DNA of 64,000 nt from Neptuniibacter halophilus (lineage in GTDB: Bacteria > Pseudomonadota > Gammaproteobacteria > Pseudomonadales > Balneatricaceae). Below are positions 1 through 10,500 of the stretch, in pieces. The translations under genes were made by a program, and so were the position numbers. Under the pieces are notes generated by a model. It ran no database searches. It was not told the origin of the DNA and worked only from the letters and a program-made list of their open reading frames with translations. Where the stretch lies: NCBI RefSeq assembly GCF_030295765.1, contig NZ_AP027292.1, forward strand, positions 1,488,001-1,552,000, written 5' to 3'. The first letter of the stretch is position 1; every line of letters begins with the position of its first letter.

Positions 1-34
1 ACCGCAGCAGGTGAACCACTGCAGTACCGCAGGA

Positions 35-1075
35 TCAGGACTTGTTGCGGGGTGCGTAGGCAAAAACGTCGGAGTGCATTGCAGACTCCTGAAAACCACG
101 CTCTTCACAGGCATCGAGCAGTGCGTAGACCATTGCCGGTGAGCCACTGGTAAAGATTTCCACGCCGTCAAAATCAGTAAAATCTTCAAGAATCGCCGCA
201 GGCAGAAGACCGGTGCGCCCCTGCCAGCCCGGGCTGTTTTCCGGCTCACTGACCACCGGCACGAAATGCACGCTCGGATGTTCCGCCGCCCACTGCAATG
301 GCAGTTCTTCGAGATAGATATCTGCCTCGACCCGGGCACCCCAGTAGATATAGATAGGATTAGCGTACTGGTTCGCCAGCAGGTGTTCGACCACACTCTT
401 AACCTGTGCAAATCCGGTACTGGCAGCCGCCATCACCAGACGGGTATCGGCAGAGAGCGTCTGCGCCCGCAGGTAGCAGTCTCCTTTCGGCAGTTCGACC
501 TCAACGCCGCTCTCATTTTGCAGGTGCCGGAGAATTGCATTCGACATCTCACTCTCAGGCATATGACGTATATGCAGTTCCAGATCACGTCCGGAATCCG
601 GTGCAGAAGCAATGGAAAAAGAAGCCTTACGCCCGTCAGGCAGGCAGATATCCAGATACTGGCCCGCATAATACTCTGCCGACAGGGAAGCGGTCGCCGG
701 CATCAGCAGACGAATACGGTACACATCATGATTCAGCTGTTCGATCGCTGTAATGGAACAAAGCAGTTTTTTCACCAATAACTCTCCGGGACGTCGAAGC
801 CCCTCTATCTTCACCCTAATATCGCTCAGCGGTCGGCAGGTACAGGCCAGCACCATTTCCGGAGGCTGCGCCCGATCTGCGTCGAGCTGCAGGTGTTTTT
901 CCGGATAGTGCTGCCGGATCTCACCCTGCAGCAACTGAACTTCACAAATTTCACACACGCCATTACGGCAACTGACCCGCATCCGGTAACCGTTGCGCCG
1001 CAGACTCTGCAGCAGGGTTTCGCCGGGATCAGCTTCCAGGCTCAGGCCCAGATTTTCGATCTCAATCCGCGGCAT
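35..1075 (-). CDS. 2Fe-2S ferredoxin/FAD/NAD(P)H oxidoreductase
   Basis: This 346-residue electron-transfer flavoprotein is of the kind often annotated CDP-6-deoxy-delta-3,4-glucoseen reductase. Residues 1-90 form a plant-type ferredoxin domain with cluster ligands C36, C41, C44 and C78. A ferredoxin-NADP reductase module follows, with an FAD-binding segment near 'KASFSIAS' and a nucleotide-binding lobe to the C terminus. The predicted role is to pass electrons from NAD(P)H through FAD to the iron-sulfur cluster and on to an unknown acceptor. Its ATG lies 2 bp past the ubiD stop, so the two are co-transcribed. E. coli ubiD also neighbours a flavin reductase (fre). The deoxysugar name is inherited annotation and nothing nearby supports that role. 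Confidence 0.85.
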   Translation of the reverse strand: MPRIEIENLGLSLEADPGETLLQSLRRNGYRMRVSCRNGVCEICEVQLLQGEIRQHYPEKHLQLDADRAQPPEMVLACTCRPLSDIRVKIEGLRRPGELLVKKLLCSITAIEQLNHDVYRIRLLMPATASLSAEYYAGQYLDICLPDGRKASFSIASAPDSGRDLELHIRHMPESEMSNAILRHLQNESGVEVELPKGDCYLRAQTLSADTRLVMAAASTGFAQVKSVVEHLLANQYANPIYIYWGARVEADIYLEELPLQWAAEHPSVHFVPVVSEPENSPGWQGRTGLLPAAILEDFTDFDGVEIFTSGSPAMVYALLDACEERGFQESAMHSDVFAYAPRNKS

Positions 1076-1077
1076 GC

Positions 1078-2556
1078 TTAATCCAGAATGCCGAGTTCAT
1101 CCCAGATATCATCAACCCGTTGCCGGACATCCGCATCCATCACAATCGGAACGCCCCACTCACGGTCAGTTTCACCCTCCCACTTGTTGGTCGCATCCAT
1201 CCCCATTTTCGATCCGAGGCCCGACACCGGCGAGGCAAAATCCAGATAATCGATCGGCGTATTGTCGATCATCACCGTATCCCGCTGCGGATCCATCCGT
1301 GTGGTGATCGCCCAGATCACATCATTCCAGTCCCGGGCATTCACATCATCATCACAGACAATAACAAACTTGGTGTACATAAACTGACGCAGGAACGACC
1401 AGACACCGAGCATAATGCGCTTAGCATGGCCCGGGTACTGTTTCTTCATGGTCACTACCGCCATACGGTAGGAGCAACCCTCCGGCGGCAGATAAAAATC
1501 GACAATTTCGGGAAACTGTTTCTGCAGGATAGGCACAAACACTTCGTTCAGCGCCACACCGAGAACCGCCGGTTCATCGGGCGGGCGTCCGGTATACGTG
1601 CTGTGGTAGATCGGATTGCTGCGATGGGTAATCCGCTCAACGGTAAATACCGGAAAGCGATCCACCTCGTTGTAGTAACCGGTATGATCACCAAACGGCC
1701 CCTCGTCAGCCATCTCATCAGGATCAATATAACCTTCGAGGATAAACTCCGCGCTGGCCGGTACCTGAAGATCACTGCCAATACAGCGGGTCACCTCGGT
1801 TTTACCACCGCGTAATAAACCTGCAAAAGCATACTCCGAAAGCGTATCCGGCACTGGGGTGACCGCGCCAAGAATCGTCGCAGGGTCTGCACCCAGCGCA
1901 ACCGCTACCGGGAATTTTTCCCCGGGGTGCTGTTCTTTCCATTCTCGGAAATCCAGCGCGCCACCACGATGCGCCAGCCAACGCATAATCAGCTTATTGC
2001 GTCCGATTAACTGCTGACGGTAGATCCCCAGGTTCTGTCGCTCTTTGTTCGGTCCACGGGTAATCACCAGCGGCCAGGTCACCAGCGGGCCCGCATCACC
2101 GGGCCAGCAGGTCTGAATCGGCAGTTTATACAGATCAACCTGATCCCCTTCGAGCACATGTTTCTGACAGGCCGCGCCTTTCACGACCTTCGGCCCCATA
2201 TTCAGCACCTGCTTGAAGATCGGCAGTTTCTCCCAGGCGTCTTTCATGCCCTTTGGCGGCTCAGGTTCCTTCAGTTGCGACAGCAACTTACCCACATCCC
2301 GCAGGGCTTCAACCGAGTCCTCGCCCATCCCCATTGCTACGCGTTCCGGGGTACCGAACAGATTCGCCAGTACCGGAAAATCGTACCCCTTCGGGTTCTC
2401 AAACAGCAATGCCGGGCCACCGGCTTTCAGGGTGCGGTCACTGATTTCGGTCATTTCGAGATTGGGGTCAATCTCCTGTTTGATCCGTTTCAGTTCCCCC
2501 CGCGCTTCCAGCATCTGGATAAAGTCGCGGAGGTCTTTGTATTTTGGTGTCGCCAT
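1078..2556 (-). CDS. ubiD: 3-octaprenyl-4-hydroxybenzoate carboxy-lyase UbiD
   Basis: UbiD decarboxylates the polyprenyl-4-hydroxybenzoate intermediate of ubiquinone synthesis using prenylated FMN made by UbiX. The 492-residue length is close to E. coli UbiD (about 497), and the sequence is collinear with the family from the N-terminal '[13 protein letters not shown]' to the C-terminal 'DDIWDEL'. The central '[12 protein letters not shown]' segment is a family hallmark. It lies downstream of rho in the same direction, but a strong intrinsic terminator separates the two, so it probably has its own promoter or relies on readthrough. The Fe-S reductase gene follows immediately. No ubiX is in the window. 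Confidence 0.96.
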   Translation of the reverse strand: MATPKYKDLRDFIQMLEARGELKRIKQEIDPNLEMTEISDRTLKAGGPALLFENPKGYDFPVLANLFGTPERVAMGMGEDSVEALRDVGKLLSQLKEPEPPKGMKDAWEKLPIFKQVLNMGPKVVKGAACQKHVLEGDQVDLYKLPIQTCWPGDAGPLVTWPLVITRGPNKERQNLGIYRQQLIGRNKLIMRWLAHRGGALDFREWKEQHPGEKFPVAVALGADPATILGAVTPVPDTLSEYAFAGLLRGGKTEVTRCIGSDLQVPASAEFILEGYIDPDEMADEGPFGDHTGYYNEVDRFPVFTVERITHRSNPIYHSTYTGRPPDEPAVLGVALNEVFVPILQKQFPEIVDFYLPPEGCSYRMAVVTMKKQYPGHAKRIMLGVWSFLRQFMYTKFVIVCDDDVNARDWNDVIWAITTRMDPQRDTVMIDNTPIDYLDFASPVSGLGSKMGMDATNKWEGETDREWGVPIVMDADVRQRVDDIWDELGILD

Positions 2557-2570
2557 GATTCCAACCCAGC

Positions 2571-2602
2571 AAAAATAAAAAAGGGCAAGCAGATGCTCAC
2601 CC
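2571..2602 (-). terminator. Intrinsic terminator after rho
   Basis: Read on the minus strand, GGGTGAGC, a 4-nt loop and GCTTGCCC form a stem closed by two G-U pairs. Six T, an A and five T follow. It starts about 20 bp past the rho stop and ends about 15 bp before the ubiD start codon. Confidence 0.8.
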
Positions 2603-2620
2603 TTTCATACGCAAACAGGT

Positions 2621-3880
2621 TTACTTCCGTTTCATCGACAGGAAGAATTCGTCGTTGGTTTTGAAGTCTTTCAGTTTGTCGATCACGAATTCAGTCGCGG
2701 CCGTATCTTCCATCGGATCCAGCAGCTTGCGCAGAATCCACATCCGCTGCAACTCTTCCTCGGTGGTCAGCAGATCTTCACGACGGGTGCCGGAACGACG
2801 AATATTGATCGCCGGGAACACGCGCTTCTCTGCCACTTTACGGTCCAGATGAACCTCAGAGTTACCTGTACCTTTGAATTCCTCGAAGATAACCTCATCC
2901 ATCTTGGAACCGGTATCTACCAGAGCCGTCGCGATAATGGTCAGGCTGCCGCCCTCTTCAATGTTACGTGCAGCACCGAAGAAACGCTTAGGACGTTCCA
3001 GCGCGTGCGCATCGACACCACCGGTCAGTACCTTACCGGAAGAAGGAATAACGGTGTTGTAAGCACGGGCCAGACGGGTGATGGAGTCGAGCAGGATCAC
3101 CACATCTTTTTTGTGTTCGGTCAGGCGCTTGGCTTTTTCCAGCACCATCTCAGCAACCTGTACGTGACGTGCCGGCGGCTCATCGAAGGTAGATGCCACC
3201 ACTTCACCGCGCACGGTACGCTGCATCTCGGTCACTTCCTCAGGGCGCTCATCAATCAGCAGAACGATCAGGTAAGTTTCCGGGTTGTTGCGGGTGATGC
3301 TGTTCGCAATGTTCTGCAGCATCAGGGTCTTACCGGCTTTAGGCGGCGATACGATCAGCGCGCGCTGACCTTTACCCATCGGACAGACCAGATCGATCAC
3401 CCGCGCCGTCAGGTCTTCGGTACTACCGTTACCCAGCTCCATGCGCAGACGATCCTGAGCAAACAGGGGCGTCAGGTTTTCAAACAGAATTTTGTTCTTG
3501 GCATTGTCCGGCTTGTCGTAGTTAATCTCGTTAACTTTCAACAGGGCGAAGTAACGCTCTCCATCTTTTGGCGGTCGAATCTTACCTGAGATGGTGTCAC
3601 CGGTGCGCAGGTTAAAACGGCGGATCTGGCTGGGCGATACATAGATGTCATCCGGGCCGGCCAGATAGGAGGAGTCTGCTGAACGCAGGAAGCCAAAGCC
3701 ATCCTGCAGGATTTCCAGAACACCGTTACCGTAAATATCTTCACCACTTTTAGCGTGGCGCTTAAGGATCGCAAAGATTACATCCTGTTTACGGGAACGA
3801 GCCAGGTTGTCCATTCCCATGCCTTTGGCAATCTCAAGCAGCTCGGGAACACTTTTAGTTTTTAATTCGGTAAGATTCAT
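2621..3880 (-). CDS. rho: Transcription termination factor Rho
   Basis: Rho is the hexameric RNA-dependent ATPase that ends transcription at Rho-dependent sites. The 419-residue length equals that of E. coli Rho. The N-terminal Rho domain ('[22 protein letters not shown]') is followed by the cold-shock-like RNA-binding fold ('GFGFLRS') and the RecA-type core with the P-loop 'SPPKAGKT' near residue 180. It lies downstream of trxA on the same strand, the order known from E. coli and Pseudomonas. The gap of about 230 bp to trxA is a plausible autoregulatory leader. No unusual residues were noticed. Confidence 0.98.
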   Translation of the reverse strand: MNLTELKTKSVPELLEIAKGMGMDNLARSRKQDVIFAILKRHAKSGEDIYGNGVLEILQDGFGFLRSADSSYLAGPDDIYVSPSQIRRFNLRTGDTISGKIRPPKDGERYFALLKVNEINYDKPDNAKNKILFENLTPLFAQDRLRMELGNGSTEDLTARVIDLVCPMGKGQRALIVSPPKAGKTLMLQNIANSITRNNPETYLIVLLIDERPEEVTEMQRTVRGEVVASTFDEPPARHVQVAEMVLEKAKRLTEHKKDVVILLDSITRLARAYNTVIPSSGKVLTGGVDAHALERPKRFFGAARNIEEGGSLTIIATALVDTGSKMDEVIFEEFKGTGNSEVHLDRKVAEKRVFPAINIRRSGTRREDLLTTEEELQRMWILRKLLDPMEDTAATEFVIDKLKDFKTNDEFFLSMKRK

Positions 3881-4011
3881 AGTTTGGAGAAAATAAGCGC
3901 AAGGCTGATTTTTACAATTTGGATGGAGTTTAGGGAGATAGTCGAACGTTGGCCTTACAGCTCACGCGCTAAATATCAAACAGAAGGAAACGGTTTTAGC
4001 GGGAGGGCCAA

Positions 4012-4046
4012 ACAGGCATCACTATAAAAGCTCTCTGGATGCCTGT
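4012..4046 (-). promoter_or_regulatory. Inverted repeat in the trxA-rho spacer
   Basis: Perfect 9-bp arms ACAGGCATC and GATGCCTGT flank a 17-nt loop, and an outer AGGGC/GCCCT pair extends the stem. There is no adjacent T-run. It may be a processing or attenuation structure in the leader of rho, or the 3' end of the trxA message. Confidence 0.4.
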
Positions 4047-4108
4047 CTATAGCCCTACCGCAAGAAAGTGCAATGTTTTGTCAACATTACACCTTTTGCT
4101 ACAAGATC

Positions 4109-4435
4109 TTACAGATTAGCTTCGATAAACGCAGCCAACTGTGATTTGGAGAGCGCACCAACTTTGGTCGCTTCCACGTTGCCGCCTTTGAACAGCATCA
4201 GGGTAGGAATACCGCGAATACCGAACTTCGGTGGTGTTTCGCTGTTTTCGTCGATGTTCAGCTTACAAATTTTAAGCTGGTTGCCGTACTCTTTTGCGAT
4301 CTCTTCCAGTACAGGAGCGATCATCTTACAAGGACCACACCATTCGGCCCAGTAATCAACCAGCACCGCACCTTCAGCTTTGAGAACCTCTTCCTCAAAG
4401 GAAGCATCTGTAACATTTACAATGTTTTCACTCAT
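4109..4435 (-). CDS. trxA: Thioredoxin 1
   Basis: This 108-residue cytosolic thioredoxin reduces protein disulfides using electrons from thioredoxin reductase. The redox motif W32-C33-G34-P35-C36 and the conserved cis-proline segment 'GIRGIPTL' are intact. It has no signal peptide. It is divergent from ppx and upstream of rho, the same order (rho-trxA-ppx) as in Pseudomonas. Confidence 0.97.
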   Translation of the reverse strand: MSENIVNVTDASFEEEVLKAEGAVLVDYWAEWCGPCKMIAPVLEEIAKEYGNQLKICKLNIDENSETPPKFGIRGIPTLMLFKGGNVEATKVGALSKSQLAAFIEANL

Positions 4436-4683
4436 GGGAACTCTTCTCCGCTGCGCCCATTATTAATCGTCAGACCGCCGATAATACCATCCATAAGCGC
4501 GCTTGTGTAACTCAACAGCGGCCAATTTCCGACTAAATCAGTCAATTATTTAGCTATAAGCTTACACTTCGCAGTCACCGACCCGGGTCAATCTGATGCT
4601 ATATATAAGTATAAAAGCGACTGCAGCCACCGGGTTCTTTTGGTAATCTAGCCTCCGCTTTCATCAGTCACAGGGTTTATCAA

Positions 4684-6198
4684 ATGACAGATCCATCTGT
4701 TACCGCAGAGAACAGTGCTGACCAGTTGCTGGCTGCGATTGATCTGGGCTCCAACAGCTTCCATATGGTTGTCGCTCAGCTCAGTCAGGGCGAGCTGCGT
4801 ACCGTTGACGTCATGTCAGACAAGGTTCAGTTAGCTGCCGGTATCAACGCCAAACGCTACCTGACTGATGAGGCGAAACAGCGCGGACTGGAATGCCTGA
4901 GCCGATTTGCCCAGCGGGTTAAAGATCTGCCCCGGGATTCGGTCCGGGTCGTCGGCACCAACGCGCTGCGCGAGGCACGAAACAGCCGTGAATTTATTGA
5001 AGAAGCCGAAGCCATTCTCGACACATCGCTCGAGATCATCGCCGGACGCGAGGAAGCCCGTCTGATCTACCTTGGCGTCTCGCATACGCTGGCGGACGAT
5101 CAGGGCTCGCGGCTGGTCATCGATATCGGCGGCGGCAGTACCGAGTTTATTATTGGCGAGCGTTTTGAGCCGCAACTGACCGAAAGCCTGCATATGGGCT
5201 GTGTCAGCTACAGCCAACTGTTTTTCCCCGACGGCTGCATCAGCCACAAACAGTTCCACAGAGCTCAGACCGCTGCACTGCAGGAGCTGCAGAGCATCAG
5301 AAGCCAGTACCTGAACGCTGGCTGGCAGAGTTCGGTAGGCTCCTCAGGCACTATCAAGGCGGTACAGAATGCCTGCGCTGCACTCGGCTACAGCCATGAC
5401 AGCATCACCCGGGATGCCCTGCATCAGTTGCGCGACACCCTCCTCAGTTTTGAACACTGTGACGAGATCGAGATCGATGGTCTGAAGCCGGAACGCAAGC
5501 AGGTATTTCCCGCCGGGGTCGCGATTCTCTGCGCTGCCTTCGAGGCGCTGCAGATTAAGGAGATGACCTTCTCGGAAGGCGCGCTGCGTGAAGGCGTGCT
5601 TTACGATATGGCAGGCCGGTTGCGCCATGAAGATGTCCGCGACCGCTCCATCAGCGCCATGATGCAACGCTACCATGTTGATCAGGAACAGGCTGAACGG
5701 GTTGAGCAGACCGCCCTGCTGGCCTGGGCTCAGCTCAAAGAGAGCTGGCAACTGTCACGTAAACATTACGATATGCTCTGCTGGGCAGCCCGGACCCATG
5801 AAATCGGCCTGACCATCGCCCACAGCCAGTTCCACAAACACAGCGCTTACCTCCTGACTCACGCTGACCTGCCGGGCTTCACCACCCGGGAGCAGTTGCA
5901 ACTGGCAACACTGGTACGCGGGCACCGCCGCAAGTTCCCGAAAGAGGAGTTTAAAGCACTCCCGAAACTGCAGCAGGAGGGGTATCGCCGTCTCTGCATA
6001 TTGCTTCGTCTGGCCGTTGTCCTGCATCGCAGCCGCAGCAAGGACCGCTTACCTGCCATCACCTTCCGCGCTGAAAATAAGAAGCTCTATCTGGAGTTTC
6101 CTGAGGGCTGGCTTGAGCACCATCCACTCACCCAGGCGGATCTGGAGCAGGAAGCCGAATACCTGAACAGCGCAGATCTGAAACTTAAATTCAGCTGA
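4684..6198 (+). CDS. ppx: Exopolyphosphatase Ppx
   Basis: Ppx releases terminal phosphate from long-chain polyphosphate and may also act on pppGpp. The 504-residue protein starts with the ASKHA phosphate loop 'AAIDLGSNSFHMVV'. The second loop, 'VIDIGGGSTEFI', lies near residue 145. The rest is the HD-like C-terminal domain typical of full-length Ppx (E. coli 513 residues). It is divergent from trxA over about 250 bp of AT-rich DNA that must hold both promoters. No ppk is next to it. Confidence 0.95.
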   Translation: MTDPSVTAENSADQLLAAIDLGSNSFHMVVAQLSQGELRTVDVMSDKVQLAAGINAKRYLTDEAKQRGLECLSRFAQRVKDLPRDSVRVVGTNALREARNSREFIEEAEAILDTSLEIIAGREEARLIYLGVSHTLADDQGSRLVIDIGGGSTEFIIGERFEPQLTESLHMGCVSYSQLFFPDGCISHKQFHRAQTAALQELQSIRSQYLNAGWQSSVGSSGTIKAVQNACAALGYSHDSITRDALHQLRDTLLSFEHCDEIEIDGLKPERKQVFPAGVAILCAAFEALQIKEMTFSEGALREGVLYDMAGRLRHEDVRDRSISAMMQRYHVDQEQAERVEQTALLAWAQLKESWQLSRKHYDMLCWAARTHEIGLTIAHSQFHKHSAYLLTHADLPGFTTREQLQLATLVRGHRRKFPKEEFKALPKLQQEGYRRLCILLRLAVVLHRSRSKDRLPAITFRAENKKLYLEFPEGWLEHHPLTQADLEQEAEYLNSADLKLKFS

Positions 6199-6407
6199 TA
6201 CCCCCGCGCTTCCCCGCACAGGCAGCACTAAGCCGTCCCGGCGCTGCCTCTCGCCCTCACCAAAAAGTCTTAACAAATTAATTGGTTAGCTATTCTTTTA
6301 CCTGGAATTAATCTGTTAAGCTGCTAAGAAAGCAAATGTCATGGATGAAATTTATAAACGGCAGGGATTAAAGCAGCCAACCTGAAAGATAAGAGCCTAG
6401 AGTAGCT

Positions 6408-7517
6408 ATGCCGCGACAATGCCGAATTCTCTGTTGCCTGAGTCTCGTACTTTTTTTTCTGCTGCCCACACGGGCCATCGCAGAAGAGAATCTCGATTAT
6501 ATCCGCGTCAGTGAGTTTATTCAGACTCACCCTGAACAACAGGCCCTGATGGATTCGTTTGCCGCCCGTGTCCGTGAGCCGGCGCAAAGCGCCAGCCTTG
6601 CAGGCATCGCCTCAGCCCGTATCGCGATCATCTATCCGGGTGAGCAAAGTTCCGATTACTGGCGACGCAGCATACAGGCATTTACCACCCGACTGCAGAA
6701 ACTGAATATCCGTTTCGAGCTGAAAACTTTCCTCTCACGCCCCTCGGTCGATAAACAACTGCAGGCCGAACAACTGGTGGAAGCGCTGGAGTGGCAACCG
6801 GATTATCTGATTTTCAGCGCTGATGCTCTGCACCATCGCAACGCCATCCAGCGACTGCTGCTGCGCGGCAAACCCAAAGTAATTCTGCAGAATATCACCA
6901 CCCCCATCAAAAGCTGGCAGCAATACCCCCCTCTCCTCTACTCAGGGTTTGATCACGAACTGGGCACTCAACTGCTGGCCCGGGAGGTACTGGATAAGGC
7001 GGATGGCGAATTTGCTCTGCTCTATTTCGCCCCGGGGTATATATCCCGAATGCGCGGCGATACTTTTGTCCGGGCCGCCAGTCAGAATCCTGAACTGACC
7101 CAGGTCGCCAGTTTTTATACCGACGGTAACCGTGGCAAGGCCCGCGAAGCGACCGAAAAAATTATGCAGCGCAATCCACAGGTCCGGCTCATCTTCTCCT
7201 GCGCCACCGATATCTCTCTGGGTATCCTCGATGCTCTGGAAAAACTGGGTAAGCAAGAGCAGGTGATCGTGAATGGCTGGGGTGGCGGACAATCGGAACT
7301 GGAAGCGCTGAAACAGAAAAAACTCGACCTGACCGTGATGCGCATCAATGATGATGCAAGCATCGCCATGGCCGAAGCGATCCGGCTCGACCTTGAGGGT
7401 AACACTGAGCAGATCCCGCAAGTATACTCAGGTGATATTGTTTTATTGACACAATCGACCAGCGAAGCAGAGATTGAGGCCTACACTAAACAGGCGTTTC
7501 GCTACAGCGACCTTTAA
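6408..7517 (+). CDS. LuxP/RbsB-type periplasmic binding protein
   Basis: This 369-residue secreted protein starts with a hydrophobic signal peptide ending near 'TRAIA'. It has the two-lobe fold of type I periplasmic binding proteins: 'ARIAIIYPGEQSSDYW' opens lobe 1, 'QPDYLIFSADALHHRNAI' is in the middle, and 'LIFSCATDISLGILDALEKLG' and 'VNGWGGGQSELEAL' are in lobe 2. No ABC permease or ATPase lies nearby. The next gene, 39 bp downstream on the same strand, is a membrane GGDEF-EAL protein with a large periplasmic domain. By analogy to LuxP-LuxQ and NspS-MbaA, this protein probably delivers a ligand signal to that partner rather than importing a nutrient. The ligand cannot be read from sequence. 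Confidence 0.82.
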   Translation: MPRQCRILCCLSLVLFFLLPTRAIAEENLDYIRVSEFIQTHPEQQALMDSFAARVREPAQSASLAGIASARIAIIYPGEQSSDYWRRSIQAFTTRLQKLNIRFELKTFLSRPSVDKQLQAEQLVEALEWQPDYLIFSADALHHRNAIQRLLLRGKPKVILQNITTPIKSWQQYPPLLYSGFDHELGTQLLAREVLDKADGEFALLYFAPGYISRMRGDTFVRAASQNPELTQVASFYTDGNRGKAREATEKIMQRNPQVRLIFSCATDISLGILDALEKLGKQEQVIVNGWGGGQSELEALKQKKLDLTVMRINDDASIAMAEAIRLDLEGNTEQIPQVYSGDIVLLTQSTSEAEIEAYTKQAFRYSDL

Positions 7518-7556
7518 CCCGAATCTGTCCAGGGAGCCCGGGAGATCAATTACGGC

Positions 7557-10500
7557 ATGCGACAACTATCCTTTGCATCGGTTATTTTAACCGTCGTCCT
7601 GACCGCGCTGATCAGCGCATCGGGCGCGCTGCTGTTTCTCGCGTACCAGGGCTCCCAAAAGGCACTGCAGGCCGAAATCAAACTGATCCATGAGCGCGAT
7701 GCCCACCTCTTGCAACGCATGGCAGATGAGTATCAATCGGGGATCGGACGGCTGACCGCTGAAATCGCCACCCGAAATGATATCCGCTCCAGCCTGCTTG
7801 CCGGCGATATGCTGACCATCGACATGGTGCTCACCGAAAACCTGCACAGCGCCTCCGGTCAGCAGATGGACGCCATGGTTATCGCTTCTGATGATGATCA
7901 GAAGGTAGTGGTGAACAACTCCTCTCTGCTGGGGCTGGACCTGCCTCTGCAGGATTACACCAGCCCGGGTTTCAGTGGCCGCAACTGGGATACGCTGGCC
8001 CTGCGGCATAAAGGCACAACCTACCACTTCATCCGTTTTCAGGCGCCGGTCATCAGCCCCCGCCTGGGTGAGGTGATCGGTTCGATCTACACCTTTGTCC
8101 TGCTCAACGACAATTTCTGGCTGCTTTCAGAATCCCTCAGCATCAGTGGCGCCAGTGCGGCTGCACTGATGACTTCGGAGCAGTTACTCGGCATTGTCGA
8201 GTCTGACGAACTGTCCCGGGAGGCGTTACTCAGCCCGCTACGGGAGCAACCGATAGAGACCCTGCCACGGGGCACCAAACAGGCTCATCATCTGCGGCTC
8301 GGCAATAAGCAGTTTGATCTGCGTTTATATAAGGCAGATCATTCGCTTGAGACGCTCTCCCGAACCTACAATCATAACCTCTGGGCCGGCGCGGTCATGG
8401 TGATTGCCATTGCCATGCTTGTGATGCTGCTTCTTCGCAGCATGACCAACCGTTCGCTGGTGCGCCTGACCCGTTATGCCGAACTGGCGCCAAAAGAGGC
8501 CAGTACGCCGGCCTTTCCAACCGATCGTTTTACCGAATTTAATCAGCTTGGCAAACAGATTGAGGCCATGCTGAAAGATATTCGCGCCCAGGAAAACCAA
8601 CTGGATGCGATCTTCCACCACACCCCCAGCGCCATGTTCCTGAAATCACTGGATCTGCGCTACCTGACCGTTAACCATCAGTTTGAAGAGATTTTCGGCC
8701 AGCAGGGAATCAGTGCAATCGGTCAGGATGACTATCATGTATTCCCGACCGATGAGGCCAATCTGGTAAGGGAGTCCGATCGCAAGATCCTCTCCACCCA
8801 GCAGACTCAGCAGAATGAGTACAAGTTAACCACGCGCCAGGGCCAGCGCCACTTCCTGAGTACCAAATTCCCCCTGATTGACGATCAGGGCATGATCTAT
8901 GGCATCGGTGGTATCACCACCGACATCACTGACAAAGTGGCTGCAGAGCAGGAAGCCCAGATCACGCAGATGGTATTCGAGGCCGCGGCTGAGGCGATAC
9001 TGATCATCAACCCGCAAGGGCCGGTCATCACCAACTCCTCATTCAGTCGGATTACCGGACTGGAAGAGAGCAAAGCCGAAGGCTTTGTCATCGCTATGTT
9101 CCGTGATCACCCTGAGATTGAGATGGCCCTTCACGAGAGTGGCCGCTGGCAGGGAGAAAGCATCCGCCGCCGTGCCGATGGCGAGCCCCTCCCGGTCTGG
9201 ATATCAATCAGTTCGGTCGATAGCAGTGACCAGCATACCCGCTACGTAGCCGTGTTCTCCGATATTTCAGAGCTGAAGGCCGCAGAGCGCAAACTGGAGA
9301 AGCTGGCTCACTACGACACCCTGACCAACCTTCCCAACCGCACCCTGTTCTATGACCGAATCGAGTCCTCGCTGGCGCGCTCAATCCGCAATGGTAAAAA
9401 GACCGCCCTGCTGTTTCTCAATCTGGACCGGTTCAAACATGTTAATGACAACTACGGGCATCAGGCCGGGGATCAGATGCTGATCGAGTCAGCACAACGG
9501 ATCAGCCAGCATATACGTCCCGGGGATACGGTTTCCCGACTTGGCGGTGACGAATTTACCGTGATCCTCTCCGATCTGGACAGCACCGACGGCGTACAGG
9601 ATATCGCCCGCCGCATTCAGCAGAGCCTGAAACTACCCTATCGCCTGCATGGTCGGGATTTGTTTACCTCGGCCAGTATCGGCATTGCGGTGTTCCCGGA
9701 TGATGGCAAAAGCACCCAGACGCTGTTGAAGCACGCCAACACCGCCATGTTCCATGTGAAGGAGCAGGGGCGCAATGACATCATGTTCTTCGACAAAGAA
9801 CTGAATGCTCAGGCAGAAGCCCGGATCCAACTGGAAAGCAGCCTGCGCAAGGCGATCAACAGCGATGCGTTGTTCCCGGTATTCCAGCCCCGCTTTCATA
9901 TCAGCGGCCAGCAGGTGCTCTCTGCTGAAGCCCTGATCCGCTGGCAGCACCCGAGCCGCGGTATGATTCCTCCATCGGAGTTTATCCCGCTGGCAGAGTC
10001 TTCCGGACTGATCGTTGAACTCGGCCGGATGATGCTTGAAAAAGCCTGTGCGGCAGCGCAACGCTGGAACCAGCTAAGTAAAAAGCCCGTCTCGGTGTCG
10101 GTCAATCTCTCCGCGCGACAACTGCACGACCCGGGCCTGCTGGATGATATTCGCATCGCGCTGGAACAGAGCGGTCTGGATCCTGCCCTGCTCGAACTGG
10201 AGATCACCGAAACCATGGTCATTCAGGATATGGATATGGTGATCAACCGCCTCGACTCCATCCGTCAGCTCGGCGTAAACCTCTCTGTGGATGATTTCGG
10301 AACCGGTTACTCCTCCCTGATCTACCTGAAACGACTCCCGGTCAGCACCGTTAAAATCGACAAATCCTTTATCGACGACGTGCCCGGTACCGATGACGGT
10401 GAGAACCTGATTAAAGCCGTCATTTCCATGTCCCACTCCCTGAACCTTAAAGTGGTCGCCGAAGGGGTTGAACACACCGACCAACTGACCTTCCTGCGGC

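Noticed and set aside
35..1075. A role in deoxysugar synthesis for the Fe-S reductase
   Set aside because: No sugar-nucleotide genes are near. The name is inherited from distant similarity, and the context is ubiD.
1120..3589. Long plus-strand frames opposite ubiD and rho
   Set aside because: These are mirror frames of highly conserved genes with biased codon use. No start signals or domains.
6408..7517. Naming the binding protein LuxP (autoinducer-2 receptor)
   Set aside because: The fold and the partner arrangement fit, but I cannot see conserved AI-2 contacts, and the output is GGDEF-EAL rather than a LuxQ kinase.
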